Assembly (NCBI RefSeq): GCF_001522545.3
Contig: NC_031770.1
Location: forward strand, 10,796,514-10,860,513
DNA from: Parus major
Taxonomy: Eukaryota > Chordata > Aves > Passeriformes > Paridae
Direction: 5' to 3'
Length of the DNA: 64,000 nt
Part shown: piece by piece, positions 26,227-38,200 of the stretch
Layout of the letters: each line of letters opens with the position of its first letter
Numbering within the stretch: position 1 is the first letter of the stretch
Notes under the pieces: generated by a model
Told to the model about the DNA's origin: nothing
The model's database searches: none
The model's input: only the letters and a program-made list of their open reading frames with translations
Made by a program: the position numbers and the translations under genes

Positions 26227-29200
26227 GTGGGGGATGTGCTCCGGGGCTGAGCCCAGCCTGTGTGTCCCTGTCTGGCTCACTCATGTCTGGCACCTGCAAC
26301 ACCGAGCTCACATCCCCGGCGCCTATGGAAAAGGGCAGGAGCAAGGCCACTCCCCGTCCCCCCCGAGCACAGCCTCTCCCCAGACCACCTGGGCCAGGTG
26401 GTGAGGATGCTCCTGCCCTTCCCCATAGGCCCCAGGGGGGATGTGCAGCCCCTTTCCCCCACCCAACCATCTCTGTCACCACAGCACCCGGGCGGACGTG
26501 ACCTGCATGTGTGTGCGACGCCAATCATGTGTTTGCCTTTGTCTTGTGTTCCCACAGGAAATTCATTACCCTTAGAGTACTTGACCGTGAGGAGTATGAG
26601 AAAGAGTGCAGTTTCTTCCTTGTGCTTGGGGATCCGGTGTGGCTACGACGAGGAGTGAAAGGTGTGAGAGTAAAACCAGACCAGCTCTCGAGACGCTGCC
26701 GCTTTCTCTGTGTCTCCCTACTCTCACACTCCTTTCTCCTCGCACTTTGGCTCCTGGCCGTTTTGCCCTCCCTCCTTTGAAGCTTGGCCGCTGCACCTTT
26801 TTTGCTCTGTTTCCTTTCCTCTTTGGTTTGGAGAGGACTCCACCTCACTCAGGGAGCGAGGATGCTCCTGGGATCACCCCGGGGAGCGTCACCAGCCCCC
26901 AGAGACATTTCGGGAGTGCTGCCCTGCTGCTGCACCTTCATTTAATCAAAGAGAACGTCCAGCCTCGACAAGTGAAAAGGGCAACGCTGCATCATTTTTA
27001 TCCGAAGATAAAACTGCTTTCACTTGAAATAAAATGCATGGCCAGAGCAGTAATTTTAGCCTTTTTATACTGGCACTAGGATCTGAAAATAGACAAAAAT
27101 CACAGCCCGAGTAGATAATACCATGAGATGCAATCAGTTTAGGTAAATCAGGTTATGCTCAAATGAAGTTTCATGGCTCTGCATTGGATAATAGCTTCTC
27201 ACAGGAACAATAAAAACAATTTCCTCTTTCATCACATTTCTAAACCAAATGCCAAACTTCCCAAAAAGACAGAGCTCACCTATTTTCCCATGCATTTTTA
27301 ATTTTTTTTCTGCTAGAAAATTAAGTGAGGATTAATGGCAGCAGCTGGTTCTGTGCACTACTGGTGGCTGAGCAAGAAGCAGTTTTAGAGTTATTTAAGA
27401 GATGGACCATTATTAAAGCCTTTGCAGAAGATTTGGTGTGTCTGCCTTGGAGCTGCTTTCTAGTTTCTGGGACATCAGCTCTCCTTCCAGCAGGCATTAG
27501 GCTGTAATATTTATTTGATCAGAGCAGAGAGGGCTCTCAGTGGTCCCCACACTGAGTGGGGACACGCCACATTCCTCTTCAGCTCCGGTGCTGTCAGCTG
27601 GGTCGTCCCCTCCATCAGCTTCCCTGCTGGTTTACGTCACTACCTAACAAAAGCTGGGCTTAAAAATCAGACACTGGCATGACTCAGGCACTGCAGGTGG
27701 GCTCTGTGTCATTAAATGGTGCTGGTGGCATCTGTGGAGCATGGACAGTGCTGCCAGGATAAAGTTACACATGGATGACTCAACTCAGCAGCTCCATCCC
27801 TGCCCACAGGGGCCAGTGTGGGCTCAGCCTTGCAAGTCCAGCAGCAGCAAACATGCTTTCCAGATCCAAGGTTTAAAAATTGTGGTCCCAGCTCTGGAGA
27901 TCCCAGCTGAATTTTTTATCTAAAAATAAATGGAAAAGGAAAAAAAAATAAATAAATCTCATCTTCCTGGTCACAAAGATAACTGGGAGAACCTGAGAGA
28001 AGCTCAGGCTTGCCAGCTCACTAGGTGGAAGGCAAGACAAAATTATAAGAGACTGTTAAAATCAGCTATTTGCTGCTTTGGCCATGCAGTTTTTAATAAT
28101 ATTTTCTTTTAAACTTGTTTCTTTGTACTTGGTCTGGTACAAGAAGCAGCGAGGCAAGAGGAGCAGTGTGCTCAGAGAGACGAGGGCATCTCTGAAATGT
28201 CACCCCTGGGCTGTGGTGGGGCCCAAGATCCACCAGGGCACTAAGGGAGAGGCTTTTTTCTTTCATTTTGGAGGTCTAAAATGTTGAGCAGCAGGACCCT
28301 TGAGCCAAGCCTTGTCACTGACTTTTCTTCTCTCATTGTCTATGCCAAAAGTGCAGCTGCCTCTGGAGCCATTGCTCCCCATCAGGCAGCTGGAGGAGGT
28401 CAGAGCCAGTAGCTGCTGCACATGGGACATCTTGTGTCCCCCCCGGGGCAGAACTGCCTCTGAGACCAATGGAAGATCTTGCACATACAATTCAAAGGGG
28501 GAAAATGAATTTTTTGGAGTGTGTCTTTTAATCCCATATCCACCCCATGTTCGCAACGGTTTTTATTTTAAATCCACAATCCCATGAAACATTTATGTTT
28601 AGTGTCTTTCTCTTAACACTAATGGTATCCTACAGCTTTACAGATCTGAAATCTCTGCCCTGGGATCTGGTGTCTTTCTGTGGATATCCCTTTTGATTTC
28701 ATTATTCATTTACTTTTCTTCTTCTGTGTTTGTCTCTGTCTCCTTCACAGCCCTGTTGTTGAATGAGCTTGGTAAGCGCGCATTCATTTTTCCTTTCCAT
28801 GTTTCTGGTTTGCCTATTTTTGGAAGACAATCAATTTCTTTGCTTGATGTTTTTCTTTGCTCACAGCATTCTCTTATAGGGTGGTCAGCACTGTCTAAGT
28901 AAGCTCAGGTACCTAATGCCCCATCTTTCCTTAGAGTAGAGCCCCAAAGTCACCAATATTAAGAGGTGGTGCAAGGAGCAGTTTTGGGGGGGTGGTGCTG
29001 TTACAGCCAGAGTGAACCTGCCACACCCCGAGATACAAACCTGTGCCACACAAATTAACCCATCACCTGGAAACTGGCGTGGCAGAAACAGCATTTCCTG
29101 ACTTAGGGATGCTTGTGGCTGGACAGGAAGGTTGGCCAACCCTTTTTGAAGAGACAATACAAACTTTTCCTCCTGTCTTGGTGAGACTTAAAGCCTAAGC

Positions 29201-32200
29201 AGCCTTTGAGTTTCCTTGCTGGCCACCTCCAGGATAGGGCAGCTGGGGAGGGAAGCAAAGCCACCCTCGTTCCCCAAAGCACGGGCAGCCCCAGGGCAGA
29301 CTTTACCCCTTCCACAGCTTATATTGGACACCAAGGGGTGGCAGCTTGCAGATGTGGGTTGAAAAGCCTGTGTTCAGGTCTCCCCACACTATCCCTGGGG
29401 TGTGTGTCGGGGAGCAGGCCCCATGTCCACAGTGGGGCAGGGAAGGACCATCATGTTTGTGTTGATGTGCAGATGCTAATCCTCATTTATTCTCTCTCTC
29501 TCTCCCTTTTTCTCATTTTTGGTTTCGTCTAGGCGGCTTCACCATCACAGGTACGGATTTCTACTCTTCCCCTGTCCCCCTGTTCCTTTCTGTTAATGGC
29601 CATATGCTCATCCTGCTCTTTCCTCTTGGTTTCCTCTTTGCTTTTGTTCTGTCCTGGAGGGAAACTCTGGAATGGTAAGAAGGCGCCGAGCCGCGGCCTC
29701 CCCGCCCCGGCCGGTCCCACTAACACCGTGTCCCCTCACAGAGTGCTCTGCCTGCCACACACGCTTAACCCCACCTCGGGGAGGGTGACCTGTCACCCCC
29801 AAAGTGACAAGCAACCCCACTCCGTGTCTTGGAGCAGGGTGGGCTTCTCCATTTGACGCGGTTGTCCCCTCCCTGTGCACAGGGCTCTCCCCTCCCTCCC
29901 TCCCTCCCCGGGCCTGAGCCGGGTGCCCGAGCGCTGTGGGGGACGCAGGACCCCATGGCTGCTTCAGATGTGCAGCCCCTTCCCTTCCCACCAGCAAGAC
30001 CCAGCAGCAGGGCTGGCTCATCTGTCATGAGATGCCAAGCCTCCCTCGTTCAGCTGAACAGCACAGGATGAGAACGTCCTGGGTCCCACACGTTGCAGAG
30101 CCGCCCCTCGGGAGCCCTGGAAACATAATTCAGATTTAGAAGGCTCTGGCTCCAAGGTGGATCTCTTTGGCCTGCAGGAGGAAAAGGGCTTTCCCTCAAC
30201 TCAGTGCCACCTGAGCAGACAAGGGGCAGCCAGCAAGGGAGCAGCACTAACCCCGTGTGACATAAGAATGGAGTTCACTAACCGCACGGGGACAGCTTGT
30301 ACAGTGCGTGCAGTCCCCCCTGCTGATCTCCTGCTGATCACTTTAATAGGCAAACCTGTCTTCAGGAAGGTCCAGGCTAGAGATCATCCTCTTCCTTGCA
30401 CCGTGGTCTCCATCCAAGGTACCTGTGGTGTGGCACCATGTCAGCCTCACGTGGACTGACGGGGGTGTTTGCCTACTGACAGATAACTCCAGTCCTTTTT
30501 AGCCCTGATGTTCTTCTGCCCACCCACCCTCAGGTGGACTGGAAGGGAGCTCAGCGGGCTCTGCACAAGGGACAGTGACAAAGGGCGTGCTGCCTGCAGT
30601 GCCCGTGCCCCAGAGGTTGCACAGGTGACAGTGGGGGTGCAGATCTGCTTCACTGATCTCATAGTCCCTCTGCTGCCTCCTCTTTTAGGGTTTGGAGCCA
30701 GGCATTGGCCTGTGGATGGCTTCTTACATCTGTGCTATTTCCTCCAGCCCTGCCATCACAGCAGGTGTTGGCTGCCAGCCCCCTCTCCAAGGCAAAGCCC
30801 TGCTCAGAAGGAGGCAGAGCCAGGATTCCATATGTGTCTCAGCCCTGGGGCTGCTGGCAGTGCTCTCCTGCTGTAACAGGCTGGTGGAACTGCCCTGACC
30901 GTACCTCAGCACAGACCTGGAGTGCTGGGGAATGGAACAGCCTCAGTGCTGATCCTTCCCCTTCCCAGCATCCCTGTGGGAGAGGCAGCAATTACCAAGC
31001 AATAAGCTATTCCCCAGCCCCAGGATGAGCAGGACTCCTCCTGTGGCTGGATGAGTTGCAGACCTCTTGGTAGCGTTTCGTGAAACTATCCTGTCTGTTG
31101 CTCCATGAACTCTTTCTCCACTGTTCTGTCACTCACGCTCCCACCTGGAGGCCTCCTGACCTCCCCCTCTGACAGGAAGCCAGACCCAGGGTGAGCAGCT
31201 GGGCCTGGTTCACCCACGGGCTCTTTGCCTTTTTGCAGAGGAGAATGAAGAAAAGCAGCCACTGACCAGCAAGGAGGAAGAAGAGCGTCGGATCGCAGAG
31301 ATGGGGCGCCCAGTCCTGGGGGAGCACACCAAACTTGAGATCATCATTGAGGAATCCTATGAGTTCAAGGTACCGTTCACATCCTGCATCCCTGTTCTTC
31401 TTCCCCCCTGCCTGGGGACCCTCCTTTTGGGTTTGCACAGCACTGGGAGCACAGGTTGATGGTATGACAGTGCACGGAATCACACACAAAAGAGGACCTG
31501 GGATCCCAAATGCCACAGGTTGCTTTAAAAACATGACCCTGTAGTGAGTTCTACACGCTGGTCCTACTTACAGGGAGCCTTGAGTGAGCCCCAAGCCTGG
31601 CACTCTCAGTGCAAAGGGCTGATAACCCCAAATGCAAGTAATGGTCGTGCAGCTCAGCTGCCGTGGGTGCATGTGCCAGGCCAAGAGCTGAAAACTGGTC
31701 ATTTCATGATCATTTCCATTTCTCTGTAGTATGAAAACATAACAGGCCACCCTTACTGTGGCTCTGAGATGGCTCAAACTCCCATCCATGAGCAGGTTTC
31801 CAGAGGATTTTTTTAGCAGCAGCAAAGGGACTTGCAAGTACTTCCATTTGGGTTTGCTGCTGGGGCTCTTGAGCTTAAAATCTGCTGAGCTTGTTCCATA
31901 AACACATGGCCACAAGCACTGGCACTGGTGGGCTTCAGCCCGCTCTCCCCAGCCCCTAATTCTCTGCTCTGCACCTCCATCCACAGAACACGGTGGACAA
32001 GCTCATCAAGAAGACGAACCTGGCCCTGGTGGTTGGCACCAACAGCTGGAGGGAGCAGTTTATTGAGGCCATTACTGTCAGCGCGGGTGAGTTCGGGCCA
32101 CGGCTCCAGGTGAATTACGACCGCCCTCACTCTCAGCTCGGCTTGGCTGTATCGGTAACACAGACTGTAGTGGAGCAGCAGGAGGCAAAACAGGTGGCAG

Positions 32201-35200
32201 AGTTATTTACAGTGTCTGCATAAATAAGGCAGCTGATTAAACCCTTTTGTGAGGGCACCTTGTCTCATGTGTAGGAAACCTTCTGCGTGAAGTGTGTCTG
32301 TAGCACCAGGCAGAGCAACACCTTGGCTGGTAGCAGACGGCAGAAGGGGGGAAAAGTCAGTTCAGTGGGAGAGATCTGGGAGGTGAGCACAGTGTGGAAA
32401 TTCAGAGTGGCATAAATGATGCTGGTGTGAAGCAATAGTGATCCCCTTCCCTGGTTCTCCCTGTACCTCTGCCGTGAGGACAGCGCAGTAGTGAGGGTGC
32501 AAACCATGAAGGCAGTCACTCTCTGTGAGCCAAAATTTGCCCTTGTCACACCCTGCTTTCTGGAACCCCTGCTGCCCCAGCCAGCTGTGCCTGGAGGATT
32601 ATGGCTCAGCAGCCCAATAGCTGCAGCAGCACATGGTATCTGTGGTTGAACCAGATCCTGTGTGATCTTATCTTCCCTCCCTTAGAGAACCGCCTTTCCC
32701 TCAAATGCTCTGTTGTACCATTCTCACAGGTGCCAGTGCCACGTTTACCAGCATGCCCAATACAGGATAGGTTATTGTTCCCATACATCTGGAAGAAGAA
32801 AGAAAGGTCTCCTCCAGATGTTGTTTTAACAGCTGGAAACACCATTACTTATTGGCTGGCTGTTACAACCTCACAGCCCAGCCTGGGCTGTGTGTGCACA
32901 CATCAGGGCAAAATCAACCAGCTAAATTAAATCCCTGGGGAAGGCAATTACCTCTCATCTGGCTAATTGTGCACTGAAATGCATGGGGGAGCGCTCAGCT
33001 TCCTACCTCTAACTCTGCTCTACAAGGTGACCTCTGACCAGCACCAGGTAATTAAAAATGATGGCAGTACCATTTACCCTCTGCCTCTGGGAAACAAGGG
33101 CAGGACACTGTGCAGCAGCTTCCTCCTCGGATTGTGATCCCTCCTCTTGTAGCACAGCTCTTCCCAGAGCCTCCAGGCAAGAGCCTCCCATTATTCCGGG
33201 TTCAGCATGAACTTATCGTGCAAGACAATCCTTGCTGCAGGTTTTGTAGCTAATATGGCTAAGCTAATCTATGCCAGAACTAATTATGTAATTGCATCCC
33301 ATGTTAAAGCAAAGACAGTCACTGATGGTTGGATCCCTTTTCTGTGACGCATGTAAAGACTGCAGTTACGTGGAAACCCTGTTGCCCCCCTGTCCTGAGT
33401 ATACAGCCATGATCAGAGCTAACAGATGATTAATAAGTGTTTAATAAATAGGATGTATTTCGGTGGACATACTGTCCCTTGCAGTTGTGGATCAGTAGTT
33501 TGTCTCTGCACTCTGGTGGTACCCAGGTTTTAGCTCCTCAAGCTTTGTGCCAGTTAAGTTAAAGTGCCTTTAACATTGGAGGATGGGTTTGAGTTTTTCC
33601 CCCACAGCTCACCCTGGATAGCAGAAAGTCACCTGTCACCACTTCAAAATGTGACATCCCAGCTGAGAAAAGAAGCATCAAACCCCCATTTCCCACCCAA
33701 TGATCAACTCAGGGCTGTGTTTGCAGTGGGGTGGAGCAATGTCTGTGGAAGGGCAGTGCAGGTGCAGGCAGGGCTGTGCCACATTGTGCTGTGACATTCT
33801 GGGCTGTCCAGAGCCTGTCACTCAGCTCCTTTAGTCTGCACCCAAAACATGTTAAGTTTCTTCCACAGCAAAAGCATTCTGGGGCTTGCAGGCCTGTTTC
33901 TGAATGCCCCCCTGGCTCACCATCCAATGCCACTCTGTGCTTCAAGTCACCTCCACAAGATCTGGCCAGCTCTTCAGAAGAGAGACCCCATGGCTGCCTA
34001 ACAAAATGATAGACAGATCTGGATGAGTGTTACGACAGTGGCATTCATGATCATTTTTCAGTCTGTTTCATCATCTCCATAAAGATTCAGGTCCATAGCA
34101 CTCCTGATGCCACCCCGAGCTTGGCAGAGAACTGAAATACCTGAAATGCAGAATTACAGCATGAGCACAGCATGGTGTATCCTGCCATTAGCAGCCTTTG
34201 CATGCTGAGGAAAAACACAGGCCAGCACAGGCTTTCCAGGCTGGAAAACTGTTCCTTATCTTCACAACAATGCACAGGAATAGGTATTTATATCTGCCAA
34301 AATAATAACACTGATTAGCTAGTGTTTCTGCCATAGTGAGTTTGAGGCTCCAGAGCCTCTTCTTGTCTCTTCCCATTGCTAAGGAGCTTCTTCCAACAGC
34401 CATGCAGGGAGACCTGGTGGTCCACATCCTTGGTGGGGGAAAAAAAAGGCATCAAAGACCTGGAAAATCACCAGATAAAATGCAAGGGATGTCTTTTACA
34501 TGACTTACAGTGGCCTTGGAATCCCGAACCTTCATGACTTAGAAACTCATCCTTGTTTCTTAAGGGCAGCAGGAAAGCTCCCACTGACTTAGTTGGAAAA
34601 GTGTCACCTCCCCTTCAAGTCTGGGAGTGGTTCCAGTGTGAGCAGGAGAAGTTTTTGACTGTGCCACAGCAGTGACGTTGCGCACTATGCCAGGCTGGGG
34701 AAGCCCCACATTTGCCATGCAGCCTGCCCGGGGCACAGGCTGGCCAGCAGGCTCTCCAGACAGCTCCTCAGAGCTGCAGGAATCACCAAGGGGTCTCCAG
34801 CCCCAGTGGGCTCCCTGGTGGGGTCAGCCCCACACCGTGGGGACTCCCTGTAGGCTGGATGCCAAGTGGTTTTGCAGAGACAGGTGAGGTGCCTGGAGCA
34901 GGAAGGGGAGTTCCTGCTGACCTGGGAGAGACCAGATGTCAAGGAATGGGCAACCAGAGCTTATAGGGAAGCATGTGAAGGGGCAGGGAAATGCAGCAGG
35001 GAAGGACAGCCAGCAGTGATTTGAGCAGGGAGGCTTTAGGGCAGGCAAAAATCCATTACTTGATCCCGGTTTGCAGCAAAGGTAAGGTGAATTGCCAGAG
35101 CAGCTCAGCAACCATCACAGCCAGCTGCTTTTCCAGAGGGCTGGAAGCAACTGCAGGCACTTGTGGAAAGCAGCTCAGAGCAGCTCAAAAGGGGCTTCCC

Positions 35201-38200
35201 TGTGGGAGTCTCCCTGAGGCAGGAGTTGCTCTCAGCCTTCCCCCAGTCAGCTCCAGCCAGCACAAGGTTGTTTATTTCCCAAATCTTCTGTGGGAAGGGC
35301 TCCTGGGCAGGGGCTGAGTCCCAGGAAGCATCTGATGGTTAAACTCAGGCAGAGGTGCTGGCACGAGGCTCTGCATTTTCTGAAGTGCAGGAGGTTTTTT
35401 TAAACCATTGCCTCTGGGGTGTCTCTCTGTGCTGTGGAAAGGGGCAAGCAAAGGCCATCGAGCCACACTGATGATTGCTCAAAAAATAAGATATTTGGAA
35501 ATCAAGGCCTTCCAGGGCCCAAGTCATGAGACACAGCATTCTGGGGGCTCTGGTTTGCACAGGGGCTGAGCTGTGCCCAAGACGAGCAAATCTAATCAGG
35601 CACTGCTGGTTTTCTCCAGGGGAAGATGATGATGACGATGAATGTGGGGAGGAGAAGCTGCCCTCCTGCTTTGACTACGTGATGCACTTTCTGACCGTCT
35701 TCTGGAAGGTCCTCTTTGCCTTCGTGCCCCCGACAGACTACTGGAACGGCTGGGCTTGCTTCGTTGTCTCCATCCTCATGATCGGCCTCCTGACAGCTTT
35801 CATTGGTGACCTGGCATCCCACTTTGGCTGCACCATTGGCCTGAAGGACTCGGTCACTGCCGTCGTGTTTGTCGCCCTGGGGACATCGGTGCCAGGTAAG
35901 CACAGCCATTCTGGGGGGTTTGTTGTGAAGGTCCATCTCCACCCAGGCTGGGGGTGGGGTTGGGGTTGGGGTTGGGGTAGGGGAGAGCTGTGCTCTGCAG
36001 GATCCCGAGGCACAGGTTTGAGATATATGTGGAAACAGGTTTTCAGTCTCAGATGGGCTGGAAGGACAGAACCAGGATGTGGATTCAGTCCCGTGGGAAT
36101 TATTTCAAGGACCATCCCACTGCAAAGACTGTGAAGTATCTATTTCTGTGGGCAGCCTCCGTGGTATCCACTTTCAGAGTCGGAATTAGTCTTCAGTTAA
36201 AATGCTGCCTGCGCTGGCAGTCCTGCACTTTAAGGATCTGCTGCTTTAACCTTGCTCCTGGGTGAATTAAGTGTGAGTCCGTACTCAGGGCACACTTTCC
36301 AGCACGGGCACCTTTGTGTGAGCCCAGGTTCAGATGGATCAAGGTGAGGCTGCTGAGCTGAGAGAGCTGCTTGAAACACAACTTGTGAAGCTCTGGGGAT
36401 TCCCATGTCAGCTTGTGTAAGAGAGCCTGTGCCGCTCACTCACCTTCTGCCACGGGCTCTGCTGGGCAGGAAAAGACTGATTTCTGGACAAGAGGCTCTG
36501 GCCCACTCCAACCATCCCTTGCATCAGTCACACCTTCCCTCACCACCTTCAAACTTCCAGTTATCAGCACCCAGATGCTCAAAGATCCTGAAATTGTCCT
36601 AATGCTATCAAAGGCAAAGAGAAGAAGCAGCAGAACCGAAAAAAAGAGCAGATCTGGGGCAAGGAACAGAAGAAGGAGCATTTTTTTTAGACCTCTGGCA
36701 GTAAAGGCTTTAGCAGAAGGTTTGCAGGGTTTCTTCACATGTTTGACAGTGAAAATCTTCCCTCCTGCTCCTGGTGACGTAAGGTGGCATTTAAGAAGTT
36801 CTTTTTTAGAATACATTGGGCCACTCTTGCTTCAATTGGCTCCCAGGCCGTGCTGTGTTAGCTGGGTGCTGGTTGAACTCCTCCACTCCTGCTTTCCAGG
36901 AGATGGGCAGGCACCAGAGGAGAGCAAAGAGACATCAACACTGACAGGGACCTTCCCTGTATTGAAAGCACTGCTTCAGCTTGCAGAAGTGCATGTGGTT
37001 ATTTCTACACTCCTCCCTTCTCCCCCAGTGGCAGCTGCATGGAGGCATCAGCACTGTCCCATAACTCTTTTACTGTGCCGTGATTGAGGCCTTTTCCTTC
37101 CCTCAGCAATCAGGTGCATTTCCATGGCAGCTGTTTTTTTTAAAATAAAGCAGACTTTTGACTTTTTTGCTGCAAATGGACCCTCTCTCTGTGCTGATAT
37201 GTGCCCATCCCCTCCTGTTCCATGAAACTGGATCTTTGTGCCAGGCTGCACTTTGCCATCTCACCTTGGAGCCCGCTGGGGAGGAGTGGAAAGGAAATCC
37301 TCTAGAATTAAAAAATGTGAAATACGACCTCTTTGTTTTCTTTTCCTGAGCCACACTGGGCTGCCTGTACCCAAGGTGATCTGGGAGCACAGATATGTTC
37401 AGGATTCATCTTCTCACTGTTAGCTGAGAGAGTGCTCACCAGAACAAACCCATGGGTTAATCCCTCCTGCTCCTCCTTCCCCCTGCAGATCCAGAGTGGG
37501 TTTGGATGTAAAATCAGCACTTCCCTGTGGTGCAGTGCTGTCATGCTGGTCTGCCTGACACAAGGTTTTCCAGCCAAGTTTTATCACTGGTTTTAAAGCT
37601 GGCAGAGCACCTGGGCAAGCATGCACCCACCCAGACGGTTTTTGTTCCCAAGGGATGGAGGATGACCTGGTTTACCAAAGTGCCAGGGCCTGCACAAGGC
37701 ACTGGACTGCTGGGAGGCAGAAGGTGCTGGAGGCTGTACTGAGGTAGCCCTGTATTTCTGACCATTGAGATTTCCCCCCGTGCATTTCCAGACCCTGATG
37801 GTCCCAGATGGTCCCCAGAATCTTTGGAATTTCCATCAGAAGGGGCTGTACCCTATCCCCTTACCCATTGTTTTCTTTCCCCAGGTGTTGCCACTGACAT
37901 TTTCCCCCCAGCCACCCTCTTTTCCTGGGTGTTTCCTGAGGGTTTCTCCCCATCTTTCCCTTGCAGACACATTTGCCAGCAAAGTAGCAGCAACGCAGGA
38001 CCAGTACGCGGACGCCTCCATCGGGAACGTCACCGGGAGCAACGCTGTGAACGTTTTCCTGGGCATTGGGGTGGCCTGGTCCATCGCAGCCATCTACCAC
38101 GCGGCGCATGGACAAGCCTTCCAAGTCTCCCCCGGCACGCTGGCCTTCTCCGTCACCCTCTTCACCATTTTTGCTTTTATCAGTGTGGGAGTGCTGCTCT

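Noticed and set aside
25662..26501. 279-codon open frame on + strand covering exon A
   Set aside because: Only 26120-26226 of it is real (exon A). The rest translates the intronic pyrimidine tract and the A-B intron.
35526..36134. 202-codon single-exon reading of the exchanger exon with a GWGWGWG tail
   Set aside because: The donor gtaagc at 35896 ends the exon. The Gly-Trp tail is the translated intronic TTGGGG repeat.
36596..36690. Lys/Arg-rich peptide suggesting a nuclear protein exon
   Set aside because: It is a purine-rich intronic tract read in frame, with no matching splice phases.
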